Counted from the first letter of the stretch, positions 26,115-37,300 are shown. The stretch is DNA of 64,000 nucleotides from JAVBMV01 sp031552145 (GCA_031552145.1 JAVBMV010000005.1:358614-422613); one strand, 5' to 3'. Notes: generated from the sequence alone by a model not told the origin. Numbers and translations: made by a program.

Positions 26115-26533
26115 GTGGAGCAGAGAGGGCGCCGCATCTCGTGATGGGCGAGCGCGCCGAGCAGCTCGCCTCGGCGCACCTGAGCGCGCGCGGCTATGCC
26201 CTGCTGGAGCGAAACTACCGCCCCAAGGGGAGCTCGGGCGAGATCGACCTCATCGTCGAGCGAGGCGTGGAGCTCGTCTTCGTCGAGGTGCGCTATCGCC
26301 GCAGCAGCGCCTATGGCGCCCCCGAGGAGACGGTTCGGCGCGGAAAGCAGCGGCGCATCCTGCTCGCGGCGATGGAATATGTGGCAAAGAAACGGCTCGC
26401 CCGGCGCGCCATCCGCTTCGATATCATCTCGATCACCGAGGGCACTGGAGGGCCGGAAGGCCCTATCCTCGAGCACTTCGAGGATGCCTTCGACGCCGAT
26501 CTCCCCATCGGCTCTTTCGTCCCCTTCGTATAG
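26111..26533 (+). CDS. YraN/UPF0102 family putative endonuclease-like protein
   Basis: The 140-aa product matches the YraN family: GERAEQLASAHLSARGYALLERNYR, then GSSGEIDLIVERGVELVFVEVR with the conserved E-x-D and F-V-E-V-(K/R) residues of the restriction-endonuclease-like fold. VRRGKQRRILLAAMEYV follows. Family members are small and often sit beside rsmI and rplS/rnhB, as here. The biochemical role is not settled. It overlaps the upstream ATPase gene by 4 nt and is separated from rsmI by 8 nt. Confidence 0.92.
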   Translation: MSGAERAPHLVMGERAEQLASAHLSARGYALLERNYRPKGSSGEIDLIVERGVELVFVEVRYRRSSAYGAPEETVRRGKQRRILLAAMEYVAKKRLARRAIRFDIISITEGTGGPEGPILEHFEDAFDADLPIGSFVPFV

Positions 26534-26541
26534 AGGTGCGC

Positions 26542-27399
26542 ATGGCTGGAACGCTCTACCTGGTCGCGACGCCCATCGGGAATCTCGGCGATCTCTCCGC
26601 CCGCGCCATCGAAGTGCTGCGCGGCGCCGCGCGCATCATCGCCGAGGATACGCGCCGGACCCGCATCCTGCTCACGCGCTTCGATATCCAGCGCCCGCTC
26701 GTCTCGATGCCCGCCTTCCGCGAAGGAGCGCAGGCCGATGGCATCGTCGCATGGCTTGCGCAGGGGGAGGAGCTGGCCCTCGTCACCGACGCCGGCTCGC
26801 CCGGCATCAGCGACCCCGGCACGTTACTCGTGCAGCGCGCTATCGCGGCGGGCGCAAAGATCGTTCCCATCCCGGGGCCCGCGGCCTTCGTCGCCGCCCT
26901 CACAGCCTCCGGGCTCCCCACCGACCGCTTCTTCTTCGCCGGCTTTCTGCCGCGCAAGGGGAGCTCTCGCGAGCGCGCGCTCGCGCAGCTTAGCGCGCTC
27001 GACGTTACGCTGGTCCTCTACGAATCGCCGGAGCGGCTCGCCGCCACGCTCCGCGAGCTGGCCCAGCTTCTCGGAGCGCGCAGGGCGGTCGTGGCGCGCG
27101 AGCTGACCAAGCTCCATGAAGAGCTCGTGCGCGGCACGCTCCCCTCACTCGCCGAGCATTTCGCGGAAGGGGCGCGCGGCGAGCTCGTGATCTGCATCGC
27201 CCCCCCAGAGGCAATGAGCGGCGGCGAGGAGACGCTCGCGCTGGACGATGACGCGCTCAGAGAGCTGCTCCGCGAGCGGCTCAGTGCCAGCGAGCTTTCC
27301 GTGAAGGATCTCGCCCGATCCATGGGGGAGGAGCTGGGGTTGCCGAGGCAGCGGCTCTATGCGCTCATTCTAGAGCTTCGCGATAAAAACAACGAATAA
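26542..27399 (+). CDS. rsmI: 16S rRNA (cytidine-2'-O)-methyltransferase RsmI
   Basis: ATG 26542 is chosen because AGAGG ends 5 nt before it; GTG 26536 is possible. The 285-aa product has the tetrapyrrole-methylase-like fold of RsmI: LYLVATPIGNLGDLSARA, IAEDTRRTRILL, LVTDAGSPGISDPG, IPGPAA and VVARELTKLHEE. It 2'-O-methylates C1402 of 16S rRNA with SAM. It is the last gene of the operon. Confidence 0.95.
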   Translation: MAGTLYLVATPIGNLGDLSARAIEVLRGAARIIAEDTRRTRILLTRFDIQRPLVSMPAFREGAQADGIVAWLAQGEELALVTDAGSPGISDPGTLLVQRAIAAGAKIVPIPGPAAFVAALTASGLPTDRFFFAGFLPRKGSSRERALAQLSALDVTLVLYESPERLAATLRELAQLLGARRAVVARELTKLHEELVRGTLPSLAEHFAEGARGELVICIAPPEAMSGGEETLALDDDALRELLRERLSASELSVKDLARSMGEELGLPRQRLYALILELRDKNNE

Positions 27400-27414
27400 T
27401 ACATATAAAGTCGA

Positions 27415-27442
27415 TTGACTGACATTCCGGGCCAGAGATAAC
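27415..27442 (+). promoter_or_regulatory. candidate promoter of the giant Ig/RCC1 lipoprotein operon
   Basis: TTGACT (27415-27420), a 16-nt spacer and GATAAC (27437-27442) lie about 40 nt before ATG 27481, inside an 81-nt AT-rich gap after rsmI. The match is fair. A second TTGAC nearby (27445-27449) has no good -10. Confidence 0.35.
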
Positions 27443-27480
27443 CTGTTGACGATTTTTTATTCTCTTGCACGAGGTCGTCA

Positions 27481-30400
27481 ATGGCGACTAGTCCTCACTA
27501 TTTGTGGTCCAGCAGTAGGCGCTCCAGACTATTTGCGTTCCTCGCTACGCTCGGCTCTCTGCATACATTCGCGGGCTGCGGTAGCTCCGGCCCGGCTCAT
27601 TACGCCGAGCCCCCGGTCATCGAGTCTTTCATCGCGACGCGCTCCCCCGTGAGCGCTGGAACAGCGAGCGCGCTCATCGCCACCTACCGTGGCGTCTCTG
27701 CGGTCGTCGATCAGGGGGTGGGCGAGGTGGCCAGCGGCGCGCAGGTTGCCGTGCTGCCGCGAGAGACCACGCGCTACACGCTGACGGTCATCGGCGAGTC
27801 GGGCGAGACGGCCACCGCCGAGGCAACCATCGAGGTGCTCGAGGCGCCTCACGTCCCCACCATCGAGGCCCCACAGTATGTGACGGCGAACCTCTCCGGC
27901 TATGTGGCCACGGTCGAGTCGCGCTCCGGGCTCCGCTATGACTGGACCATCGAGGGGGGCACGATCGAGGGCGCCAGCTCGGGCGCGTCGATTGCCTTCT
28001 CCGCGGGAGAGGTCGGCTCGCTCAGACTCGGCTGCACCGCGACCGACGCGATGGAGGCGACCGCCACCTCCTCCTTCACGGCGCTGGTCGTGGCCAGCCC
28101 CGCGTCCCCCGTGCTGAAGCGCCCCGCCTTCGTACAGGCCGGGAAGAGCTATGGCGCCAGCGTCGAGGCGCCCATGGCCGGCGTCCTCTATGCCTGGAGC
28201 ATCGAAGGGGCGCAGAGCGCCACGGCCCAGGGGAGCAGCATTACCTTTACGCCCAATGGCGTCGTGGGCGGAGAGGTCCGCTTCCGCTGCATCGGGACCA
28301 ACCAGGCGGGGACCGAGGGGCCAGCGGGTCTGGCGACGAGCGCCATCATCGAGGCGCAGCAGGCGCCGGCGCTCACGGCGCCGGCCTATGTGACGGCCGG
28401 CCTCCCCGCCGTCGCGTCGGTCACGAGCCCAGACCCATCGAGCCGCTACGCCTGGAGCATCGAGGGAGGGACGCTCGAAGCCGTGGAGGGAAGCAGCGTC
28501 ACCTTCACACCCACCGGCGCCGCCGGCTCCAGCGTCACGCTCACCTGCGTCGAGACCAACGTCGCGGGGAGCGAGAGCCTGCCCGGCACGGTCGGAAGTC
28601 AGATCGTTGCACCGCCAACTGCTCCGACAATCCAGGCGCCACTCCTGGTCACTGCCCTCGGCGCCTATAGCGCCAGCGTCGCCGCGCCCGGCGCGCAGAC
28701 CACCTACCACTGGACCATCGAGGGCGGTCAGCTCGCGAACGACTCCGGCACCTCCGTTACCTTCGTGCCCACGGGCGCGGCCAAGAGCGAGCTGAGGCTC
28801 ACCTGCGTCGAGCGAAACAGGGCCGGGCACGAGAGCGCGGCGGCGAGCGCGGTGGCGCTCATCGTTGCGGAGCCGCTCGCCCCGACCCTCGCCCTGCCAC
28901 AATTGATGACGGAGCACCTCGATTACTCCGCCCAGGTCGTGGGACCCAACCCCGCCAGCACCTATACCTGGAGCATCACGGGCGGAACGCTGAGCGCGAC
29001 GAGCGGTACCTCGGTCACCTTCACGGTGGGGGCGGTGGCCGAGGGCGAGGTGACGCTTGGCTGCGTGGAGACGAACGAGGCGGGGAGCGCCGGCAGCGCC
29101 GGAGTGGGCGCGGGCACTATCGTGGCGGCGCCCGGGAGGCCCACCATCTCACTGCCGCAGCACGTCACGGCGGGGTGGGGCACCAGCGCGAGCGTCGTCA
29201 CTCTCTCGGGAACCAGCACCTACTCTTGGACCCTCTCGGGCGGGAGCACCTCCAACACGAAGGGGCCTACCATCTCCTTCATCCCGACGGCGCTCCCCGG
29301 CCAGACGGTGACCCTCTCCTGTGTCGAGACGAACCTCGCCGGCACCTCGGGGGAGCCCGGCACGGCGGCGGCCATCGTCGTCGATGGCTCCCAGGCGCCG
29401 GTGCTGCAGCTCCCGCAGTTCGTCACGGCGGGGACGAGCGCGACCGCGACGCTCCAGAACAGAGTGCACACCAGCACCTATGCGTGGAGCATTCTCAACG
29501 GCAACATCGACAACGAGAGCGCGAGTGGCGTCACCTTCACGCCCAACGGCGCGCCGGGCGAGGTGGTCATCCTCTCTTGTGTCGAGACGAACCAGGCGGG
29601 CAGCGAGGGGATTCAGGCAACCGCGCTCGCCGCGATCGTCGCACCGCCGCTCACGCCAATCGTTGGCGCCCCAACCTTCGTCGTGCCGCCCAATGCTTAC
29701 GTCGCTTCAGTGCAGAACTATGTGGGCACCAGCACCTATGAATGGGCGCTCACCGGCGCGACGCCCACCACGCACACCGGCGCCCAGGTCGACTTCGCGC
29801 CGACCGGCTCGGGTGGCACCAGTGTCACCATCAGCTGCACCGAGGTGAACCAGGCGGGAGAGCGCGGCACGCCCGCGGTGCTCCAGGTCCCCATCGCCGG
29901 TAGCTCCGCGGTCCCAATTGTCGCCGTCGCGCCCTATGTGACGGCGGGCATCGCGAGCAGCGCCCTGGTCCAGAGCCCTGTTGGTTCGAGCACCTACCAT
30001 TGGGGCATCGCGGGGGGCGACCTGGCGAGCAGCACCGGCACCAGCGTCAGCTTCACGCCGGCGGGTCTGCCCGGGACGAAGGTCGACCTCTCCTGTGTCG
30101 AGCGGACCGTCGCGTTGGAGGAGAGCGCTCCGGGAGTCGCCTCGACCCAGATCGTCGCCCCTCCGGTGGCGCCGGTGCTGCACGCACCCGAGCACATCAC
30201 CACCGCGCGCGCCTTCAGCGCCTCGGTGCAGAGCCCGGTCGGCACCAGCAGTTACGAGTGGACCATCGAGGGGGCGCTGCCGGCGAAGGCCTGGGGCCCC
30301 AGCTTCACCTTCACGCCGACGGCGGCGGCCGGAGAGCAGGTGAAGCTCACCTGCGTCGAGACGAACCGCGCGGGTACGGTTGGTCCTGCAACCGAACGCG

Positions 30401-33400
30401 TGAGCAGCGTCGTCGGCGCCCCCAGGCAGCCCGAGGTAGAGCTCCCGTTGCTCGTCACGGCGGGGCTCTCGGCCGAGGCGAGCGTGAGGGAGCCGGTCGA
30501 TGGGAGTCGCTACACCTGGTCGATCCGGGGCGGGACGATCCCCTCGCCCGAGGGCCAGTCGGTCACCTTCACGCCCACGGGGGCCGCCGGGAGCACGGTG
30601 ACGCTCACCGCGGTCGAGGCGAACCTCGCGAACAACACAGGGGCTCCAGGCTCCGCCGTCGCCACCATCGTGGCGGCGCCCCAGGTACCGCTCATCGGGC
30701 TCCCCAACAAGGTGACGGCGGGGAAGAGCTATACGGCCTCGGTTCAGAACCCCGTCGCCGCGAGCACCTACCATTGGAGCATCACCGGAGGCGAGCTCGC
30801 GTCGACGAGCGGCCTCTCGGTCTCCTTCACCGCGGGCGCGGGGGGCACGCTCATCCTCACCTGCACCGAGCGCAACCAGGCCCTGGCCGAGGGGAACCCC
30901 GGCACCGCCTCGGCGGCCATCGTTGCCGCGCCGGTGGCGCCGCTCATCGTCGCCCCCTCCGGCGTGCTCGCCAACAAGAGCTATGTGGCCAACGTCGCCA
31001 ACTGGGTCGCCTCCAGCACCTATCGCTGGACGCTCACCAACGCGCTGCCCGCCACCGCGCTCGGGCGCGAAATATCGTTCAAGGGGCAGGGGGCCATCGG
31101 GCAGATGGTGACCCTCACCTGCGTCGAGACGAACGAGGCGGGGAGCGACGGCCCCTCCGCGTCGCTGCCCATCCCCATCGTGGAGCTTCCGCCCTCGCCC
31201 GCCATCGATGCTCCGCTCTACGCGACGATTGGCGCCGTGGTTCAGGCGCGGGTGCTCGGCCCGGAGCCGACCAGCAGCTATCGCTGGACCATCACCGGTG
31301 GCCTGCCAAACATCGCGAACGGCACAGAGGTGAGCTTCCAGGTAGAGAGCCCAACCGCCGTGACCCTCACCTGCGTCGAGATAAACGGGATGGGGATCGA
31401 GGGGAGCCCTGGCTCGGCCTCCGTCATCGCGGTGGCGCCCCCCGTCATCCCCGCCATCACGGCGCCCGCCAAGGTAACCCAGGGTAGGCAATACACCGCG
31501 AGCATCGCCGCGCCGGTCTCTGGCAGCACCTATGGTTGGAGCATCGCCGGTGGATCGCTCGTTACCTCCGCCGGTAGTTCGGTGAGCTTCATCCCCGCGA
31601 GCTCCGGCACCGTCACCCTCACGGCCGTGGAGACGAACAGGGCGGGGACCGTAGGTGCCGCGGGAAGCACCCCACCGCGTCCCATATTGGATGAGCCGGA
31701 CGCGACCATCTTTGCCCCTGCCGGTGTTCTGGAGGGAGAAGTCTCGAGCGCGGATGTCTTCGAGCAGAGCGGCATGACCTACCAATGGACGGTCGATCAT
31801 GGCGCGCTGAGCGGCTCGACGAGCTACGCGGTCGCCTTCACCCCGGCGTCGGCCAACCGGCTCACGTTGGGCTGTACCGTCACGAACGCGGCCGGCGACA
31901 GCACTACGGGGTGGACCGAGGTGGAGATCTGGCCGCGCCAGTCCACCACGATGCTCGACGAGCAGGCCGTTCAGCTCTCGGTGGGGTTCTCCCACTCTTG
32001 CGTCGTCTCGCGCTCCGGCAAGGTGCGCTGCTGGGGTTCGGACGATCGCGGTCAGCTCGGAAACGGCGCGCCGCTGGAGCGCAGCCATATCCCCCTGGAG
32101 GCGAGCGGGATCACCGGCGCGACGGTGGTGGCGACGGGTGACTATCACACCTGCGCGATTCTCTCTGGCGCGGTCAAATGTTGGGGCGCAAACGACAAAG
32201 GGCAGCTCGGCAACGGTCTTTCGTTGGACAGCGCGACACCCGTCGCGCTCCCCTCGCTGTCGAGTGGCGTCGTGGCGCTGGCGCTGGGCGGTGAGCATAG
32301 CTGCGCGCTCACCTCGGCGGGTGGCGTCAAATGTTGGGGACGCAATGATCATGGGCAGGTGGGCGACGGAAGCAACGTCGATCGCTCCTCGCCGGTCGAT
32401 GTCTTCGAGCTCACCTCAGGCGTGAAGGCGCTCGCGGCGGGCAAGCAGCACACCTGCGCGCTCATGCAGAGCGGGCAGATGAGGTGCTGGGGTGCCGGAG
32501 AGGGTGCCGATGCGCTCACTTCCGCCGCTATCGCCGGCTTCGGAGCTGGCGATGAGATCGTCGGGATCGCTGCCGGGAAGTTTCACACCTGCGCGCGCTT
32601 GCGCTCGGGCGAACTGAAGTGCTGGGGCGACAACAGCCTGGGGCAGCTCGGTGACGGCACCGCCATCCGGCGCGTCACCCCCACATCCGTGCCGACGCTC
32701 GGCAGCGGCGTGACCGCCATCGCCCTGGGGGCTGGGCATACCTGCGCGGTGACGCGAAACAATGGCGTCAAATGCTGGGGGTATAACAGCGAAGGACAGC
32801 TCGGCGCGGGGGGCTCCAATAACTCCAATACGCCTCTCCAGGTGGTTGGGCTTGGAGCGGAGATCGAGTCGCTCGACGCTGGGGAGAAACACGTCTGTGC
32901 GCTCACGCGCGCCGGCGCCGTACTCTGTTGGGGCAGCAACGGCTACCTTCAGTCCGGGCGCCCGGAGGGCCAGCTGGGTGATACACCGCGCCACGTCGCG
33001 AGCCAGGCAGGCGGAGTGGAGCAGGTGGCCGTCGGAGGAAACTTTGCCTGCGCGCTCACGCTGGCGGGCGGGGTGAAGTGCTGGGGCGGCAACCAGTACG
33101 GCGCGCTGGGCCTGGGAACGTTGGGCGGTCAGACGGACGGACCCACGGGAAGTGTGATTGGACTCGAGAGCGGCGTCGCGTCTGTCGTGGCGGGTGCCAC
33201 GCATGCCTGCGCGCTCATGAGCAACGGGGCCGTCAAGTGCTGGGGCGGCAATACCTATGGAGCGGTCGGAGATGGCAGCACGGTGGATAGGCCTGCTCCC
33301 GCGCAGGTTACGGGTCTCACCTCCGGCGTCGCGGCGATCGCGGCGGGCAGTGGATTTACCTGCGCCATGACGACTGCGGGCGGCGTCAAGTGCTGGGGCA

Positions 33401-34359
33401 TGAATAGTGCTGGCCAGCTCGGAGTCAATGCTTGGGACAACAAATATGTGCCCACGCAAGTCTCGGGACTCACCTCCGGAACGAAGAGCATCTCCGCGGG
33501 GAGCTTGCACGCCTGTGCGCTGGCGACCGATGGAAAGATCCGCTGCTGGGGTTTCAACTCCTCTTCCCAACTCGGGAATGGCGCCGTCGCGTCGAGCGCG
33601 GTTCCTGTCGTCGCGACCAACTTTGGCGCTCTGATCTACAGCGCGATAGGCGCTGGTGCCGCGCATACCTGCGCCTTGACGAGCAGCGGCGAGGTCCGGT
33701 GCCTGGGTGACAATACCGACGGGCAACTTGGGGACGGAACAAAGATCGGCCGTTCCGCGCCGGTAGTCGTCTCCGGGCTCTCCGGCATCGCCAAGCTCTC
33801 GGTCGGAGGGTCCACGAGCTGCGCCCTGTCGACCACGGGAGGAGCCAAATGCTGGGGCGACAACTCGAGCGCACAGCTGGGCGATGACACCGTCACCGAC
33901 AGGCCCACTCCAATCGAAATGCGGGGCCTCTCGAGCGGCGTGCGTTTCATTACCCCAGGCGCGAACTCCTCCTGCGCGGTCCTCGGCTCCGGAGCACTTC
34001 AGTGCTGGGGTGTCAATGGAGATGGGCAGGTCGGCAACGATTCGGGTGACGAGGCCTACTCCCCATTTCCGGTTCGTGCCGCCGAGATCCTCTCCTTCGA
34101 CCTACCGTCCAGTCTCGCCCTGGGAGGACGTGTGCGCTTGATCAGCACCACCGCTCTCTCGGACAACTCGATGCCCCAATGGGAGAGTCTCACGCCAGAG
34201 ACATGCAGGATCGCGATGCGAGCCATGGGACACCTAACGGTGTACGAATTGGCGGCGCAGAACACGGCCGCGCCCGGCTCGCTCTGCTGGGTAAGGGCGA
34301 CCGCCTCCACGGCGCGGGCAATCCCTAAATACCGCCTCCTCTCCATCGAGGCTCAATAG
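27481..34359 (+). CDS. giant lipoprotein with 16 Ig-like and 14 RCC1-like repeats (copy 1)
   Basis: The 2292-aa product has an N-terminal signal with lipobox FAGC (Cys33), so it is probably an outer-membrane or surface lipoprotein. Residues 40-120 form an Ig-like entry domain (TTRYTLTVIGESG). About residues 122-1490 hold 16 repeats of 80-90 aa with consensus AP-x-YVTAG...SxYxWSIxGG...VTFTPTGAxG...LTCVETNxAG. About residues 1500-2200 hold 14 RCC1-like repeats of about 50 aa (HTCALxxxGxVKCWGxNxxGQLG), then a short C-terminal domain. Fourteen blades would make two seven-bladed propellers. Each blade has a Cys pair that could be a disulfide. It lies 14 nt before a paralogue of the same layout, and both are probably in one transcript. 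Adhesion or recognition is plausible but not shown by sequence. Confidence 0.88.
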   Translation: MATSPHYLWSSSRRSRLFAFLATLGSLHTFAGCGSSGPAHYAEPPVIESFIATRSPVSAGTASALIATYRGVSAVVDQGVGEVASGAQVAVLPRETTRYTLTVIGESGETATAEATIEVLEAPHVPTIEAPQYVTANLSGYVATVESRSGLRYDWTIEGGTIEGASSGASIAFSAGEVGSLRLGCTATDAMEATATSSFTALVVASPASPVLKRPAFVQAGKSYGASVEAPMAGVLYAWSIEGAQSATAQGSSITFTPNGVVGGEVRFRCIGTNQAGTEGPAGLATSAIIEAQQAPALTAPAYVTAGLPAVASVTSPDPSSRYAWSIEGGTLEAVEGSSVTFTPTGAAGSSVTLTCVETNVAGSESLPGTVGSQIVAPPTAPTIQAPLLVTALGAYSASVAAPGAQTTYHWTIEGGQLANDSGTSVTFVPTGAAKSELRLTCVERNRAGHESAAASAVALIVAEPLAPTLALPQLMTEHLDYSAQVVGPNPASTYTWSITGGTLSATSGTSVTFTVGAVAEGEVTLGCVETNEAGSAGSAGVGAGTIVAAPGRPTISLPQHVTAGWGTSASVVTLSGTSTYSWTLSGGSTSNTKGPTISFIPTALPGQTVTLSCVETNLAGTSGEPGTAAAIVVDGSQAPVLQLPQFVTAGTSATATLQNRVHTSTYAWSILNGNIDNESASGVTFTPNGAPGEVVILSCVETNQAGSEGIQATALAAIVAPPLTPIVGAPTFVVPPNAYVASVQNYVGTSTYEWALTGATPTTHTGAQVDFAPTGSGGTSVTISCTEVNQAGERGTPAVLQVPIAGSSAVPIVAVAPYVTAGIASSALVQSPVGSSTYHWGIAGGDLASSTGTSVSFTPAGLPGTKVDLSCVERTVALEESAPGVASTQIVAPPVAPVLHAPEHITTARAFSASVQSPVGTSSYEWTIEGALPAKAWGPSFTFTPTAAAGEQVKLTCVETNRAGTVGPATERVSSVVGAPRQPEVELPLLVTAGLSAEASVREPVDGSRYTWSIRGGTIPSPEGQSVTFTPTGAAGSTVTLTAVEANLANNTGAPGSAVATIVAAPQVPLIGLPNKVTAGKSYTASVQNPVAASTYHWSITGGELASTSGLSVSFTAGAGGTLILTCTERNQALAEGNPGTASAAIVAAPVAPLIVAPSGVLANKSYVANVANWVASSTYRWTLTNALPATALGREISFKGQGAIGQMVTLTCVETNEAGSDGPSASLPIPIVELPPSPAIDAPLYATIGAVVQARVLGPEPTSSYRWTITGGLPNIANGTEVSFQVESPTAVTLTCVEINGMGIEGSPGSASVIAVAPPVIPAITAPAKVTQGRQYTASIAAPVSGSTYGWSIAGGSLVTSAGSSVSFIPASSGTVTLTAVETNRAGTVGAAGSTPPRPILDEPDATIFAPAGVLEGEVSSADVFEQSGMTYQWTVDHGALSGSTSYAVAFTPASANRLTLGCTVTNAAGDSTTGWTEVEIWPRQSTTMLDEQAVQLSVGFSHSCVVSRSGKVRCWGSDDRGQLGNGAPLERSHIPLEASGITGATVVATGDYHTCAILSGAVKCWGANDKGQLGNGLSLDSATPVALPSLSSGVVALALGGEHSCALTSAGGVKCWGRNDHGQVGDGSNVDRSSPVDVFELTSGVKALAAGKQHTCALMQSGQMRCWGAGEGADALTSAAIAGFGAGDEIVGIAAGKFHTCARLRSGELKCWGDNSLGQLGDGTAIRRVTPTSVPTLGSGVTAIALGAGHTCAVTRNNGVKCWGYNSEGQLGAGGSNNSNTPLQVVGLGAEIESLDAGEKHVCALTRAGAVLCWGSNGYLQSGRPEGQLGDTPRHVASQAGGVEQVAVGGNFACALTLAGGVKCWGGNQYGALGLGTLGGQTDGPTGSVIGLESGVASVVAGATHACALMSNGAVKCWGGNTYGAVGDGSTVDRPAPAQVTGLTSGVAAIAAGSGFTCAMTTAGGVKCWGMNSAGQLGVNAWDNKYVPTQVSGLTSGTKSISAGSLHACALATDGKIRCWGFNSSSQLGNGAVASSAVPVVATNFGALIYSAIGAGAAHTCALTSSGEVRCLGDNTDGQLGDGTKIGRSAPVVVSGLSGIAKLSVGGSTSCALSTTGGAKCWGDNSSAQLGDDTVTDRPTPIEMRGLSSGVRFITPGANSSCAVLGSGALQCWGVNGDGQVGNDSGDEAYSPFPVRAAEILSFDLPSSLALGGRVRLISTTALSDNSMPQWESLTPETCRIAMRAMGHLTVYELAAQNTAAPGSLCWVRATASTARAIPKYRLLSIEAQ
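27844..31935 (+). repeat. tandem Ig-like repeats, 16 copies
   Basis: Repeats of 80-90 codons each start with a proline-rich AP-x-(Y/F)-VTAG strand and end with CVETNxAGxxG. Repeats differ in the loop after the tryptophan (YxWSIxGG) but keep the W and the late Cys. The last repeat (from about 31700, IFAPAGVLEG) is the most divergent and leads into the RCC1 region. Confidence 0.85.
31975..34080 (+). repeat. RCC1-like repeats, 14 copies (copy 1)
   Basis: Fourteen units of about 50 codons carry H-(S/T/A)-C-A-L at the start and V-(K/R)-C-W-G...GQLG at the end, as in RCC1 beta-propeller blades. Unlike eukaryotic RCC1, nearly every unit has two Cys separated by 8-9 residues. Confidence 0.86.
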
Positions 34360-34373
34360 GAACGGAGCACACC

Positions 34374-37300
34374 ATGAATACTCTCCCGAGCCGCCCCTTC
34401 TCTGCCCTCCTTCGAAGTCTCTCGGTCCTCCTTCCGCCGCTCCTCATCGCGCAGGCGGCCTGTAACAGCCCGCCCAGCATGCACGCGGTGCGCGATCCCA
34501 CCATCGAATCCTTCGTGCCCGGCCAGTCGCCGCTGCTCGAGGGGACGAGCACCACGCTCATCGCCCTCTTCAAGGATGGTGTGGGCGAGGTGGACCAGGG
34601 GATCGGCGAGGTGAAGAGCGGCATGCCCGTGACGGTCTCGCCTACCGAGACCACCACCTACACGCTCACGGTCATCGGTAGGACGATGGCGACCATTACG
34701 GCCCAGGCCACCATCGAGGTGGTGAAGAACCCCGACGCGCCAATCATCACGGCACCCGCCTATGTCACGGCGAACCTCTCCGGCTACGGCGCGCGCATCG
34801 TCGAGCAGGAGGGGTGTACCTACGCCTGGAGCATCGAAGGCGGTAGCTTCGACGGCGCCGCCGACGGCGTCAGCGTCCTCTTCACGCCCGGCGCGAGCGG
34901 AGTGGTGAAGCTGCACTGCACGGTGACCAACCGCCTGGGTACGGGGATGAGCTCCACCGCCAACGCGCTCATCGTCGCCGCGCCGGTCAGCCCGCTCTTC
35001 GCGCTGGCCGAGCGCCTCTCCCGGGGGCACGTCTACAGCGCCAGCGTGACCAGCCCGGTCGAGGGGAGCAGCTACGCCTGGAGCATCTCGGGAGGAGAAC
35101 TGGGGAGCGGCGCGGGCGCGCAGAGCACCTTCACGCCCACGGGCGAGCCCGAGAGCAAGCTCACGCTCACGTGCGTCGAGACGAACCGCGCGGGCACGGT
35201 GGGGCCGCCCGCGACTGGCGAGGCACTCATCGTCGCCGCGCCCATTCCCTTCGCCATCGACGCGCCAAACGAGGTCACCGCGGGATATGAGGGGTATGGA
35301 GCGAGCGTCGACTTCCAGCCGGACTGCACCTACGCCTGGATCATTCAGAACGGCACCATCGAAGGGGAGGCCGATAGTACCGCCATCCACTTCACGCCGG
35401 GCTCCTCTGGCGAGGTGCTGCTCACCTGCACCGTAACCAACTCCGTGGGGGACTCCAGCGCCGAGGCGACCAAGAGCATTCCCATCACCGCCGCGCCGCT
35501 CGTGCCGCAGCTCTCGGCGCCCGCCGTCGTCACCGACGGGCGCAGCCACGAGGCGCGCGTGCTCAACGTCGTCACTAGGAGCACCTACGAATGGAGATTG
35601 GTGGGCGCGACCACCGCCACCGCCACGGGCTCGACCATCACCTTCACCCCCGCGCTGGGCGTCGAGAGCCAGGTCACCTTCACCTGTATCGAGGTGAACA
35701 GCGCGGGGATGACGGGTGACCCGGGCAACGCCGTAAGCGAGATCGTTCCGCCGCCGGTCCAGCCGGCGCTCTCCGCGCCGCTCTATGTGAGCGCGGGAGA
35801 GAGTTATGGCGCCGCTGTTCAGAACCCGGTCGCGACCAGCACCTATGCCTGGACCATTCAGGGAGGGGAGCTTGTCACGTCGACCGGCACCTCCGTGCAG
35901 TTCGTTCCGTCGGGGAGCGCCGGAGCGCAGGTGAAGCTCTCCTGCGTCGAGACGAACCAGGCCGGGGTGGCGGGCACGCCGGGCGGGGCGCTCAGCACGC
36001 TCCAAGGGGCTCCCGGGACGCCGACGCTCACGGCGCCGCAGTACCTGACGGCGGGCGAGAGCGCCACCGCGCAGGTCACATCTCCCGCCCCGACCAGCAC
36101 CTATCGCTGGGAGATCGAGGGCGGGACGCTCACCACCTGGAGCGGCGCCAACATCCGCTTCGTGGCGGGCCTCTCGGGGGCGGTGACGCTCTCCTGCGTC
36201 GAGACGAACCGCGCCGGTACGCCGGGCGCGCCGGGCAGCGCCCAGACCAACATCGTCGCGCCGCCCATGGTGCCAGTGATCGACAGGCCCCAATACATCA
36301 CCGCCGGAACGCAGGGGAGCGCCAGCGTCGCGGCCTCCGTGGCGAGCAGCACCTATGGGTGGACGCTCTCGGGCGCCACCCCCACCAGCGCGACGGGCAC
36401 CCAGGTGAACTTCACCGCCGGCCTCGTCGGCGCCATCAACTACTCCGTCGTCGAGACGAATCAGGCGGGGCGCGCCGGCGCTCCCGGCGGCGGCAACACG
36501 GTCATCGTCGCCGCGCCGCAGGTGCCGCAGCTCACGGCGCCCACGCACGTCACCTCGGGCAATAGCTACAGCGCGCGCGTCACCGCGCCCGTGGCGGGCA
36601 GTAGCTACGCCTGGGGCATTCAGGGGGGCGAGCTGCAGAGCAGCAGCGGCACCGCCGTCACCTTCACCGTCACGGGCACCGCGGGAGGCGAGGTGACGCT
36701 CTCCTGCATCGAGACGAACCGCGCCGGAACGGCCGGCGCCAAGGGAGAGGCGACCGCCGCCATCATCGCTCTGCCCGGACTGCTCACCATCCAGGTGCCC
36801 GCCCATGTCTCCACCAGCGGCACCGGCATGGCGAGCGTGGTGGGGCCGGTCGCCGGCAGCACCTACAAGTGGAGCATCGTCGGCGGGCTGCTCCTGAGCG
36901 CCACCGGGACGAGCGTCACCTTCAACCCGCAGGGGATCGCGGGCGCGGTGGTGACGCTGACGGCGCGCGAGACGACTCAGGCCGGCACCGAGGGGCTGCC
37001 CGCGACGGGCTCCAGCATCGTGGTGGCCGCCCCCAACCCGCCGCTCATCGCCGCCCCCGCCAACGTCTCGCCGGGTGGAAGCTATGGCGCCAGCGTGCAG
37101 AACCTGGTCGGCACCAGCACCTACGCCTGGTCCATAACGGGCGGCTCCATTAGCCCCCCTGCCACCGGGCCCAGCGTCACCTTCACACCAACGGTCGCGG
37201 CCGGAGGGCAGGTGAAGCTCTCCTGCATCGAGACCAACAGCGCGGGCGATGCGAGCGCGCCGGGCACCAAGGATGTGAATGTGGTCGCGGCGGCCGGAGA

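Noticed and set aside
29707..32352. 881-codon minus-strand frame under the first giant lipoprotein
   Set aside because: It is an antisense shadow of the repeats with no start signal.
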